From: Linepithema humile
Taxonomy: Eukaryota > Arthropoda > Insecta > Hymenoptera > Formicidae
Reading direction: 5' to 3'
DNA length: 64,000 nucleotides
NCBI RefSeq assembly: GCF_040581485.1
Contig: NC_090131.1
Span: 30,874,032 to 30,938,031 of the forward strand
Shown here: positions 12,401 to 21,797 of the stretch, piece after piece
Layout: the number at the start of each line of letters is the position of its first letter
Position numbering within the stretch: position 1 is the stretch's first letter
Made by a program: the position numbers and the translations under genes
The notes under the pieces: model-generated
Told to the model about the DNA's origin: nothing
Databases searched by the model: none
The model's input: only the letters and a program-made list of their open reading frames with translations

Positions 12401-14087
12401 CCATTGCGCTAGAATTCTGATAAAAATCACGAAATAACGATTGAATTAATTACATACATCGAACACTATCGAAAACTATCCGTGTTTTTAGGATTTAAAA
12501 CATATTAAGAGAATTAACAATCATTACGTCATATTTATCCACTTGGTTCGATTTGATTGAAGGATCGAATCTGTATCGATAAATACAGTGTTACACAAAT
12601 ACATAGTATACGTAGATAGATGTCCTATTGTCATAGATTGCACGGTCGTAAAACGTCAGTCAGATGTCAGATTCTATTACAAACAATTTTAACCGATCAA
12701 ACGAATATAATCCGACTGCTATAGTTTTTAGTTTCAGTTATTTCAGTTATTTCAGAGGCAAATTAATTTCGCACTCATTACTAGCTTGCACGAGCGCTCG
12801 TTCGCTTTCGTCAGAGCAAAAGTTTTATCTACTGTCGTTCGCGCTGTAAAGCTGGGTATACGTGTCAAAGTAACGTGTAGCAACTACGTTTTTATTCATG
12901 CCTATATACTGGTTTAGTGTCGACTGTGTTCCCGTTAACGTTTACAATCTCCTCTTCAGCGTTCTGTTTGTTGCTGTCTTTCTTTTACTGAATACGGATA
13001 AACTGTCTTTACCGCAATGGATGGTGCGAATAAACAGTATATCTTAAAATAGAAATTATTGTTAATTTAACATAAGAAGTCGAGCCTTTTCTTTCAATAT
13101 TCCTATGGCTTAATACAAAAACAATCAATGTTACAATTCGGTTAAAGTAAAATATGCCGTATAATAAGCTTTAACAAATACAATTTTTCACGGAGAAATT
13201 AGAACTTTTTTTCAAAAAAATTAAGTTTAACTAATTTGCCTGTAAAAGATCATATTTGTTGGAGTTTATTATGCAGCACATCTTTTTGACCGAAAAGTGA
13301 CATCGATCGTTCTTGCGTTAAACCACAGAGATTTCAGAGCGATTACGTTAAATCACAAAAGTGAAGATTGCATATTCAACTACAAGCTACAATTTCTCCG
13401 ATGACGTCAGCAGCAGTCGACGTTATACGAAAATAACTATGGACAATCTCGACGATCTAAAAATTGGCTGAAGAGAAGCTGAGGTCAAAACACCGAAGCT
13501 AAACGTTTGCTTTCAGATCGAATTTTTTCTATTGAGAGTCTCTCAATACTAATATATATACTAATTATGCGTTATTAGCGAACGTATATAAACTTGTTTT
13601 GATAATTTACTTGCAAAAACTATTATCAAACGTAACAACTGTAGTCGTACATTATGCAATACACTCGTTGGTTGATTACATCGCTTACGCTAATACATTA
13701 ATTTGAATTACTAGCGATTGTAAACGGTGGCCTGTTTTACTTCGTGACTTGCGGAATGCCAAATGATGCGGTAAAACATATTTTTAGCCTCTTGCATTCG
13801 TTCGATCAAATGTGGAGCGTCGAATCTATTTCGAATGGAATCTATCGTGCATGAAAATCGTCAAACTAAGAACGAGCTCTTCTTCATAACGATTTATACA
13901 GCCATTGTAAAATTACTCAATCATACTTGATAACTCCGTCAAGGAATTTTGTAATTGTTTCACATCTATTTTTCACTTGGAAACAACTTACCTCCGGCGA
14001 CTCGTCCGGCACTTTGCCCATCCAGCTGAGCGATAAGATATTGCAGTCGCACTTGGCGTTGTTGTTCTTCTCGAAATGCAGATGCAT
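449..14087 (-). CDS. Tusp: Tubby-like protein 4 (Tusp/TULP4), 5' four coding exons, partial
   Basis: Coding exons, in transcription order, are 14087-13992, 8731-8564, 1040-858 and 556-449. They give 185 residues, and every intron is phase 0 with GT/AG borders. The protein begins MHLHFEKNN, then has NILSLSWMGKVP and YYQEGWLATGNARGLVGVTF, and continues into WD40-type repeats (VILVKWNEPYQKLASCDSSG; FSWSHDGRMALICYR; DGFVLVGSVAGQRYWSS; CGIWTPDDQQ). This is the conserved N-terminus of the TULP4 family, which in full has WD40 repeats, a SOCS box and a C-terminal tubby domain. Family members are thought to act as substrate adaptors for Cullin-type ubiquitin ligases; that is family knowledge, not visible here. 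The next expected residues (VLFGTADG-like) are not in positions 1-448, so the SOCS box and tubby domain lie beyond the left edge. The start is supported by an in-frame stop 13 codons upstream (14124-14126). Confidence 0.93.
858..1040 (-). CDS. Tusp: Tusp coding exon 3 (WD40 repeat)
   Basis: 61 codons, from VILVKWNEPY to ALICYR, bounded by acceptor TTACAG and donor GTGAGT. It includes the WD-like strand FVWIKYDGRWSIEL and the SWSHDG turn. Phase 0 at both ends. Confidence 0.95.
3206..3613 (-). pseudogene. Possible decayed FLYWCH-type zinc-finger frame
   Basis: A 135-codon frame. Its C-terminal third reads VYVTKARGCRATYHIKADN followed by STVHSVTEYDYASK, which resembles the second half of a FLYWCH domain: a conserved GC+A strand and a terminal HxH in a 'V..EHNHA' context. 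Here the two expected histidines are both tyrosine (TAT), as single C-to-T changes would give, and the expected tryptophan is absent. FLYWCH domains occur in insect regulatory proteins and in Mutator-like transposons, so this may be a transposon relic in the Tusp intron. No transposase is visible nearby. A chance frame remains possible. Confidence 0.25.
3855..3879 (+). repeat. G-run, potential G-quadruplex
   Basis: Three long G tracts (4, 8 and 9 bases) separated by single A residues on the plus strand; the long tracts can be split to give four G-runs. It lies inside Tusp intron 2, so on the transcribed strand it is a C-rich RNA tract. Confidence 0.7.
8564..8731 (-). CDS. Tusp: Tusp coding exon 2
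   Basis: 56 codons starting DEGWKLDRTNYYQEGW and ending NYNLRGHRSE. The acceptor is TTTGCCAG at its right edge and the donor GTAAGT lies at 8563-8558. It holds the family-defining GWLATGNARGLVGVTFTTSHC-type strand (start of the first WD repeat). Phase 0 at both ends, 168 nt, so skipping it would keep the frame but remove that strand. Confidence 0.94.
8732..13991. other. Tusp intron 1 (5.3 kb)
   Basis: It separates the start exon from exon 2. Besides the TG microsatellite it holds two minus-strand frames that overlap in different registers (10483-10821, 112 codons; 10002-10499, 165 codons). I do not recognise either, and I see no splice structure linking them. Much of 10.9-12.2 kb is more GC-rich, and the rest is AT-rich. 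Confidence 0.75.
9345..9400. repeat. (TA)n(TG)n microsatellite
   Basis: About six TA units followed by about 22 uninterrupted TG units (9356-9400) in Tusp intron 1. Confidence 0.97.
13992..14087 (-). CDS. Tusp: Tusp coding exon 1 (start codon)
   Basis: 32 codons from ATG at 14087 to ...PDESPE, followed directly by the donor GTAAGT (13991-13986). The frame is closed upstream by TGA at 14124-14126, which fixes this ATG. The segment NILSLSWMGKVP matches the first beta-strand of the TULP4 N-terminal propeller. It sits at the edge of a CpG-rich promoter region. Confidence 0.93.
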
Positions 14088-15785
14088 GGTTGCAACGCGA
14101 TCGGATTCCCATCGGCAGGTCCATCAATCCATTGAACTGGCACCGTTTTCCGCAGCCCCGACTACGCGCTTCGCAGGATTCCACATCGCTCCTTTCGCGA
14201 GCATTCTCGCGCCGTGCGCGCTTCCTCGTTCCGCCGGCGGATCCGTGATCGATAATCGAATCACGCTCACACGTCAGCGCGCCTGCACGCGACTATCGTC
14301 CAGCGACGAGTTCCCTCATGACCACCCTCGTGATTTCGAATCCGGGCGATCCTCTCTCTCTCTTCCGAGGAGTGGAATACGCGTCGCGGTTGCCGCGCGA
14401 CCTTCTCTTCCCTAGCGACGCTGAATATCAGCCGCCCCGATCGCGCGATCGAGAGCGAGCACTGAGATTCCGCGCACCACCGAGAAGAATCACGCCGGCC
14501 TAGGCGTTTTCTCTCAATATCGTCGTTCACCACTCCCGATCATTTGTTTCTTATCGCGGCCGCCATTTTGCCGCCCGAGACGCTACTCCACCTTGTCAGG
14601 GTGTGCGATTCCCGTGCCGCGCCGCCGCCAGGGTCGGGGGTGCGCGCTTACGGTGCGGGTGGACGTGAAGTCTCGCGGTGAACCGCGCACGGTACCGTCG
14701 ACGCATGAGCTTCCGACGCGAGCGTGCGTCCGACTGAAAGCTCAACTATGTGGAGTAGAGCAAAGCGCGCCACGGGCTTGCTTCCGTCCGTCGCGTACGC
14801 GCGACGAACGTATTGATTGGAGTCAGCCGTTCCGTTCCGTGTGGTCCGCGACTACCTCATGCTCCCTAGCGCTATACTAAATTCATCGTGAGCTTTTCCG
14901 CGCCGCGCCAACGAACCGGTGGAGCCGCCCTCTTCTATAAAGATATATCGATATTCTGTGAAGAACATTTTTACAAATTCGTATCCAATATTTGATTCAA
15001 AAACACCCTTTTATTTCTCGCAACAAACTTTATATATTTAAATGAAATTTTATGTATCTTAGAAGTATCGTTAGAAGCAGAGTTAATTTTGAAGCCGATA
15101 TCAATATTTTTACCCTTTATGCGTATAAAACGTCAATGATATCTCCTCATTTTGATGCCGACCAAGTATTGACATTTTATTTTACTATAGCAACCCTATT
15201 TTAGTTAGCGCGTTTGTGGGGATGAATTTTACGCTGCTTGGGGTGCATCGAATGGATGGATGAACGACACTTATTGTCAGCACCATACGCTAGTCGATTT
15301 TTCTTTTGCTTTCGATGCATAAATACTTGCGACTAAAGCGTAATAAATTTACATATAATAAATTACGTTAATTTTAAAGAGAGCATATTATTTATATAAA
15401 TTTAAGTGAATTCTACTTCGAGAAAATTTATTATTTTATTTGTACTTTTTATTTGTTAATAATAAGAGCAAATCATATTTGATATGGTGAACAATAAGAA
15501 ATTCTGTACTATAAAATCTATTAGTCAAATAAACAATTGGAAGAAAGTTTTTTATTTGAAATATAAACCAAAGCAAAGATATATAATCGACGGATGATAA
15601 TAACCGTCGAATAAATATCAAATGAAGTTTGTATATTTCCACTTGATGTCGCTTATTATCATTTCCTTCCTTGATCTGCACGCGGGCGCAACAGCTTACA
15701 AGAATGATATTTAGCTTCTTGCTAAAAGTTGCAAATTATATATTTTAATCGATAGTGTTTAGAACGTACTTATTTTGTTATAATT
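14088..15785. promoter_or_regulatory. Bidirectional Tusp/RWDD1 control region
   Basis: 1.7 kb lies between the divergent start codons of Tusp (minus) and RWDD1 (plus). The part from 14.1 to 14.93 kb is strongly CpG-rich and should contain the Tusp 5' UTR and promoter. From about 14.94 kb it turns abruptly AT-rich up to RWDD1. No clear TATA box was identified, as is common for CpG-rich housekeeping promoters. Exact transcription starts cannot be placed. Confidence 0.55.
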
Positions 15786-15855
15786 ATGGATTATAAAGAT
15801 GAGCAACATAATGAAATCGAAGCTTTGGAGTCAATTTATTGTGGAGAATTGGAAA
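15786..15855 (+). CDS. RWDD1: RWDD1 coding exon 1
   Basis: ATG plus 22 codons and one base (MDYKDEQHNEIEALESIY...), ending at donor GTAAGT. Phase 1. It encodes the first helix of the RWD domain with the E-x-x-ALESIY motif. Confidence 0.95.
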
Positions 15856-17336
15856 GTAAGTATATTATTGAATTCTAGCATATAACCTGTTTACAGATGA
15901 AAATATTTAATTTTCGATGATAAATTGCTACTTATTGCAAATAATTTAAGGGCATACATCTTATAGTTTTAGTAACAGAGCCGTTTTATACATTTGCTAT
16001 TCCGATCAAAACGGAAGAATATGAACCAGACACTAATAATGGGCTCAGTTGTCGATTAGAATTTACATACACATCAAAATACCCAGATGAACCACTGCTT
16101 ATATCAATTGTGGAGCAAGAAAATTTTGAGGATAGTGACGATGAAAAATTGAAGGCACATCTACTAGAACAGATGAATGAAAATCTGGGTATGGTAATGG
16201 TGTTTACATTAGTTAGTGCAGCGCAAGAATGGCTTAATGTACAATGGGACAAAATAAAATTAAAGAGAGAAGAGACTGCTGCACAAAAATTGATAGAAGA
16301 AGAGGAAGCTGAAAGAGTATAACATTTAAAATATATTCAATTTGTAATATTTTCCAGGTAATATAATAATAATACTCTTTGTCATTTGTAGAAACGATTT
16401 GAAGGAACTCGCGTAACTGTGGAATCTTTCCTAAGTTGGAAAGAAAAATTCGATGAAGAAATGGGTTATACAAAACGAAAAGAACTGGCGGACCGCGAAG
16501 GTAAAAAACTAACAGGAAAAGAATTATTTATGACCGATAAAACATTGGATCAATCGGATCTCAAATTCTTAGATGATGGTAAGATGTTTGATTTTATTAT
16601 CATTTTATCCATTTTTTATTATAACATTTGATAGGCCTAGAATTTTAGAATTTACATTTTCTTTACCGGTATGCGCATTGAAATCTTAATACTTTAAACA
16701 TAAAAATGGTTTATATTCTAGAATAATTAAATGTACATTTTATTTATTTGTATTTCTTAGAATCTTATATCACTTAATAGGTAACGATGCATTGAAATCT
16801 TATGTTCTAGAATTATAGACCATTTCTTCGTTTAATATATAAAATTTCAATGCATCCCAGTAAAGAAAATGTATATTCTATAGTTCTAACCTAACCTAAC
16901 AAATGTTATAATATAAGATTCTATTTATTTTATTCATTTCCATGCCTTAGATTTTATAATATATCAATATGATATAAGATTCTAAGGCATAAAAATGAAT
17001 AGAACATGTACATTTTAATATTCTAGACTAATTTTTTCTTTAAAATATAAGATTTGAATGCATCTAAGTCTACCAAGTGACATGATAAGATTCTAAAGCA
17101 TAAAAATTAAAATATACATTTTAACATTAATGTACATTTTATTTCTTTTTATGCCTTAAAATTTTCATATCAGTTGATAGAGGTCTAGATATGTTCTAAT
17201 ATGTAATTTTTACTATATAGGTGATGCTGTAAAGGTAGATGAGAGTTTATTCCAAAATCTAGATGATTTAGATTTAGAAGATGATGATGATGATGATCCA
17301 GACTTTGACCCAAACATCTCGGATGATAGTGCCTAA
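15786..17336 (+). CDS. RWDD1: RWD domain-containing protein 1, complete
   Basis: Exons 15786-15855, 15967-16316, 16392-16578 and 17221-17336 join in frame into 240 codons plus TAA; human RWDD1 is about 243 aa. The N-terminal RWD domain (about residues 5-115) starts NEIEALESIY, has the conserved KYPDEPL turn, and ends ENLGMVMVFTLVSAAQEWLN. A charged helical region (KLKREETAAQKLIEEEEAER) follows, then VTVESFLSWKEKFDEEMG, and an acidic tail with six consecutive Asp residues ending DPNISDDSA. RWDD1/DFRP2 family proteins bind and stabilise the GTPase DRG2 and associate with translation; that is family knowledge. The start is fixed by an in-frame TAG at 15753-15755. A polyadenylation hexamer lies about 240 nt after the stop. 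Confidence 0.96.
15967..16316 (+). CDS. RWDD1: RWDD1 coding exon 2 (RWD core)
   Basis: Begins after TTATAG and ends ...EEEEAER before a weak donor, GTATAA. It carries the KYPDEPLLISIVEQENF loop and the C-terminal RWD helices. If the donor were not used, a TAA would follow within two codons, so intron retention would give a 141-aa RWD-only form. Confidence 0.93.
16392..16578 (+). CDS. RWDD1: RWDD1 coding exon 3
   Basis: Begins KRFEGTRVTVESFLSWKEKF after TTTGTAG and ends LDD plus one base at donor GTAAGA. It contains KKLTGKELFMTDKTLDQSDL, matching the KLSGKQLFETDHNLDTSDI-type segment of the family. Confidence 0.94.
16640..17185. repeat. Inverted/direct repeats of an AT-rich motif in RWDD1 intron 3
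   Basis: The motif ATGCCTTAGAATCTTATATC and its reverse complement recur at least five times with decay, for example at 16751-16775, 16942-16965, 16971-16990, 17084-17104 and 17150-17175. Copies are often flanked by TGTACATTTTATTT-like sequence. The 16942/16971 pair forms a hairpin with a short loop. The intron is essentially built from this unit. Confidence 0.7.
17221..17336 (+). CDS. RWDD1: RWDD1 coding exon 4 and stop
   Basis: Starts after CTATATAG. It encodes DAVKVDESLFQNLDDLDLE and an acidic run, and ends ISDDSA-TAA. The Asp run is a GAT trinucleotide repeat (six units), a likely length-polymorphic site. Confidence 0.95.
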
Positions 17337-17577
17337 ATGAGTTTGATTTAGTAGCTACTAATGTGAACTGATATGTAGAACAAATTATGGAAAGGATTAC
17401 TAAATTACAAAAGGAGAAAGTGAGTAAAATATACTGAGATGTGTATTTTAAGTACCAGAATTTCTCTTATAAGCCGATTACATCTAAAAACTGGCAGTGA
17501 TAAATGAATCATTATGGTTGAGGCAAAAAAATATGGATATTTCTCCAACCAGTACATTATTGGAAGATAATCCACAA

Positions 17578-17583
17578 AATAAA
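17578..17583 (+). terminator. RWDD1 polyadenylation signal
   Basis: Canonical AATAAA about 240 nt after the RWDD1 stop codon, in AT-rich 3' flank. Confidence 0.55.
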
Positions 17584-17587
17584 ATAT

Positions 17588-18001
17588 TTAAGGAATGAAA
17601 TAACTTTTATACTTGTGTATATATGTATTTTGTTCATAAGCTTTGTTTATTAAAGAAACGCATCTGTTTATTGCTTCTGTATTGATATTTTTTCCTCCCG
17701 TCTTCAAATATTCATATACAGTTTCTTTCATATATTTATTGCGATAGGAATGGATTAAGATAAATATATAACCAAAATGCATAATATAACGACCAGAATT
17801 TAACATTTATTCATAATATTGTAACATTATAATTTATATACTTGGTAGCAATTCATAAACATTTATCAGTGTGTGATTCATCTACGATTTGATAAACCTT
17901 TTCTGCAATACTGTCAAGATATTTATTCATGACAGCATGGTACAGTTTTCTGTACGAAAATGGTATAGATTTAAAAAGTTCTCTGTTTTGTGTGGCAGTA
18001 A
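17588..18001 (-). other. Unrecognised coding-like segments antisense to the RWDD1 3' end
   Basis: Two minus-strand stretches read like protein. The first (about 18001-17853) reads NRELFKSIPFSYRKLYHAVM and NKYLDSIAEKVYQIVDES before a stop. The second (17806-17588, 72 codons) contains NKYMKETVYEYLKTGGKNIN and NRCVSLINKAYEQ. They are separated by stops in every frame and have no evident acceptor or start linking them. They could be a decayed gene, the 3' end of an unrecognised convergent gene, or chance. I recognise no family. Confidence 0.2.
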
Positions 18002-20256
18002 TTGTTAAAATTTAGTCGATGTTATTGTTAAATAGTTCTATTTTATATAACAGCTAGTATTTGTAAGGTACTTTTTGACAGAAAGTTTATTTGATGGATC
18101 TGTAGCGCTTCTTGTTATAAAATACAAGAACGCGCATTATGACGGAATATAAAAGATATTGGTGTTATATTTTGATAATAAGATTATAAGAATTTTTTTT
18201 TTTCAATTTATTGAATATACTGTCGCATCATAGTGTAATACTTAGAATTGAAATTATTTCATCATGTGATCTTTTTCATGAACTTTTATCTACTTGCTAT
18301 CTACATAAATTTTCATACAAAATTCCTGGATATTCCAGGTACTTTTGATTAAATTTCTTAATTTTTCAAACTTCTGAATGTTCCAAATTTGTTTAAGTAG
18401 TAGACATCCTGATTCAAGAAACCGGTAACTCATTTCTTATAATAGACTGCATGTCAAGTAATTAAAACGAAGAACAACTATTTATCATCTATGGTTCTAA
18501 AATGCAAAATAAATAAATATTTACTTGTATGATATACTGTGCACGATACACGTATCATGTTACACAATTAGAGATAGCCTTGTAATTATTTTATAAGTGA
18601 ACTTCTTAAAAAAATAAATAATCTGTAGTATTGGAATATCTGACAATTCATGTCAAAGTTAGTGAATATTTGCACATTCCTTACTATTCAAGTACGATTT
18701 TACAGTGTGTGGAACATTGCTCTGTGTATCATCACATTAAATAAATATAAGTACATGAGCATACTTAAACATAAGAAACATCGATTGATTGCTATTGATA
18801 AACTGCGATTTCTTAATATTAAAGAGTATACAATATTTGATCACTCACAAGCAATAATATTAACATTTATTCTCTGACTGCGAAAATTAAATTAAGAACT
18901 TTATGTATATGTCAAAATAGTCGTCTCGTGTTTAGACTCGCCAACGCGTTCTAATCTGTTGGGAGAAGAACACAATTAGTTGCACAAAACAACATTTTCG
19001 CAAGTTTAACCAAGCGATGCAAATAAATAATATTTAAATAATCTTAATATTGCACATTATACATAGAGATAGAAATAATTTAAAAAACTTATAAAAATAA
19101 ATACTTATCTTGAAATTAATGTAATTTCTATCGCTTGGACAAACTCGACGGGATATTGAAATGTAAAAGTTTAACTCCTAAATTTTTAAGAAATATATAT
19201 ATATATATATATTACACTTACTACTGCTAAGCTACAGGAATTTTTTAGTTTATCAAACCGTTATAATTACAGAAGCATGTTTTATATCATGTCCATAAGA
19301 TCTTAATATTACACATTACACAGCATGCAATTGATAACAAAATGATACATCTAGAGCAAAATAAATTGTTACAAACACATATATTTTTTCTTCGATTCTA
19401 AACAAAATTTATCTTTTGTTATTAAAGAATTAAAAAGAGCGAATCTTTAGAAACAAATATTTGGAGATTATCGAGTCATTAAATATTTTTATATTATAAT
19501 TTTATATTCTTATATATTGCGCGGTTTTTATAAAATGTTAAAGAATATATTGGCTCAAATATAACAAGTACATTTACATTCATCATTTTTAGTCTTATCC
19601 ACGTTCATTATTTCATTGTTAAATCGCGTTGTACGCGTTATTCAAATCTCAAACTTATAAAAATATTAGAAATTGATATATATTTTTTCAAATAAATATT
19701 TAAGATCAAATATGTCGCCACATAAAAAAAAGTAAATTTCAGTTTTTAGTCAATGTTGTTTAATTAATGCACAATTTATTTAAAGTTAGAAATATTAACA
19801 ATTATACTATAAATATAAGATATCTCAAAAATAAACATTTTCAAGCTAAAAGCGTATGCATCAATCTTCGTTGGAGTTTGGGAAATTTATTTGCTGGTTT
19901 TCGGGAAAGGAAGTAAAAGGCAATTTAGGATGTTTTCATGTCTCGTAGGTAATTATCATCGTCCATAAATGAAAAATCGGGAAACCTAAATATATTACAT
20001 TTTTTGAATATTCCACAATCGAACGAACTGTTAATAATTTATAAGAGTTCTAAAATCTAAATATTGTTTTGATAAAGTTAAATTATCGATGCCACTATCC
20101 TGACATACATTTTTTTTGTCATTGAAACACAACAATGAAATGCGTTTTTACAAAAGGTAATTATATGATATAAACTTTCTTTAGTTACTTTCAACCGTTA
20201 TCCTTGCAACAATACTTGTTATGTTTAATACTGATACATAGACGAAGGAGGACATT

Positions 20257-20671
20257 CAGGCGCCGCGGAAGTATTTTTCATCTGAGGGGGCAAAATTTAT
20301 CAAGGGGATAGATAAAACATTTATAATATGTATATGTATGTAACTCCATTCAAATACTATATAATAGACCACTCAGTGGGTAGTATAAATAAATGTGCGA
20401 AAAATATGCATAGATTTTTTGTTCTAATTAACTTAATTTTCTTCGTTATATAGTGTATTTCAATTGAAAGAGTAAATAGTCAAAAAAAAGAAAAAAGAAA
20501 AATAACCCATTTTCCACCTGATGGAAATATTTGATACTCAATATTTTCGGTTATGAAATAACTGAAGAAAACAGAAAAATTTCAGGAGGGAAAGGCTACG
20601 CCCCCCTGAATTGTCTCTGGGTGGGCGGTCTCGCCCCCTCTGCCCCCCCCCCTCCGGTTTCGTGGCGCCTG
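20257..20671. mobile_element. hAT-like MITE, 415 bp, non-autonomous
   Basis: The ends are inverted: left CAGGCGCCGCGGAAG, right (reverse complement) CAGGCGCCACGAAAC, 12 of 15 matching and the first eight identical. The flanking octamers AGGACATT (20249-20256) and AGAACATC (20672-20679) agree at 6 of 8 positions, as expected for an old 8-bp hAT target duplication. The subterminal regions are G-rich at the left and C-rich at the right, and the interior has no transposase. If the boundary were moved by one base the duplication would be shorter, so superfamily assignment is provisional. Confidence 0.6.
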
Positions 20672-21518
20672 AGAACATCAAAATACTATGTTGTTGAGTT
20701 ATTGAAAGGATAACGCTGTCAACAATGGAGTCATGCCGCCATGCACTGTATTACCACTTTATGCAAATTATAATGGTAAAAACAGTATTATTAGTGTTAA
20801 TTATTTGACGGAATAACTTTTCTCTTACGATTAAAATTGTTTACAAGTTGTTTTGCTGTTTGTATATGCCGTGAGTGATATTGATTACGAGTTGAAGAAA
20901 CATCGACATTTTTATCGTTAAAGATAATAATGATAGCCTCCGATTCCCAGCTGTTGAAATCCGCTACAGATGTTTTAAATCGTGGCGGATTTCTATTTTG
21001 TCTCTGAAAAAAATTAATTAATTTATGGCTTCAATGGTTTCCACCAAAGTTTACATCGTGAAAACAACGAATCGTGAAAAAGGACAGCACTGTGAAAGGA
21101 ATGGATATATTATATGGATAAAGCGATGGTTACATAAAATAATTATCACAAAATAAAATATCTAAGCTTGATGAATCATTCAGTAACATCAAAACAATTA
21201 ATATTTACCATAAAACTAGCTTAAGATCTAGCATTAATTTTATCATTGCGTTTACAAATATTCTACAAAATAATACATTCTCAAACATTAATTTATAAAA
21301 TAAAAGCCAATGAGGTATTTCTTTTAGGCTTCATAATTATATGGAAAATTGCAAAAAAAAGTAAAAATAAAGAAGCAGCATGTAAAGTTTAACTTTGTCA
21401 TGTCAAAATAAAAAAACTTTTATCAACTAATCTTTTTCAAGGTTCTTACTTACTATTAATCCTACTTGTTCACTGTACTGTCTACAGAGTTGCTGCGATA
21501 CTATTTGCTACAACTAAT

Positions 21519-21524
21519 TTTAAT
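21519..21524 (-). terminator. Candidate Men polyadenylation signal
   Basis: ATTAAA on the minus strand about 125 nt beyond the Men stop. It is a weak variant hexamer in AT-rich DNA. Confidence 0.25.
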
Positions 21525-21648
21525 TTATCTAGCTATCTCTTCGATCCTACAGCTTGTTACGAAAATAACAAATTTTATCTAACTAAATGATGCGACGCAT
21601 CACTACATGATTAGGAAATCTGATTTGATGTCATCAAGTTCATCGTAC

Positions 21649-21797
21649 TTACTTTTCCGGTAAAATGCGAGGTTTGGCATAATCACCCGGCCACTCATAC
21701 AGATTTGGCAGTGGACTGTCGTAGTTGGCATCGTACATCTTACTCATAATAAATTGTTTCTTGTCTTTTGGCTCTGGGTACTCGCTCGCCAAACCAC
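21649..21797 (-). CDS. Men: Men coding exon 10 and stop
   Basis: GLASEYPEPKDKKQFIMSKM, then YDANYDSPLPNLYEWPGDYA and ends RILPEK-TAA. The stop codon sits inside a perfect donor consensus (AA|GTAAGTACG), so an alternative splice could replace the last codon and the stop. Confidence 0.93.

Larger units (their letters stand above)
17337..21648. other. Convergent RWDD1-Men intergenic region
   Basis: 4.3 kb of AT-rich DNA between two convergent genes, containing both 3' UTRs, an (AT)n run at about 19194-19213 and one hAT-like MITE (20257-20671). No other gene is supported. Confidence 0.75.
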
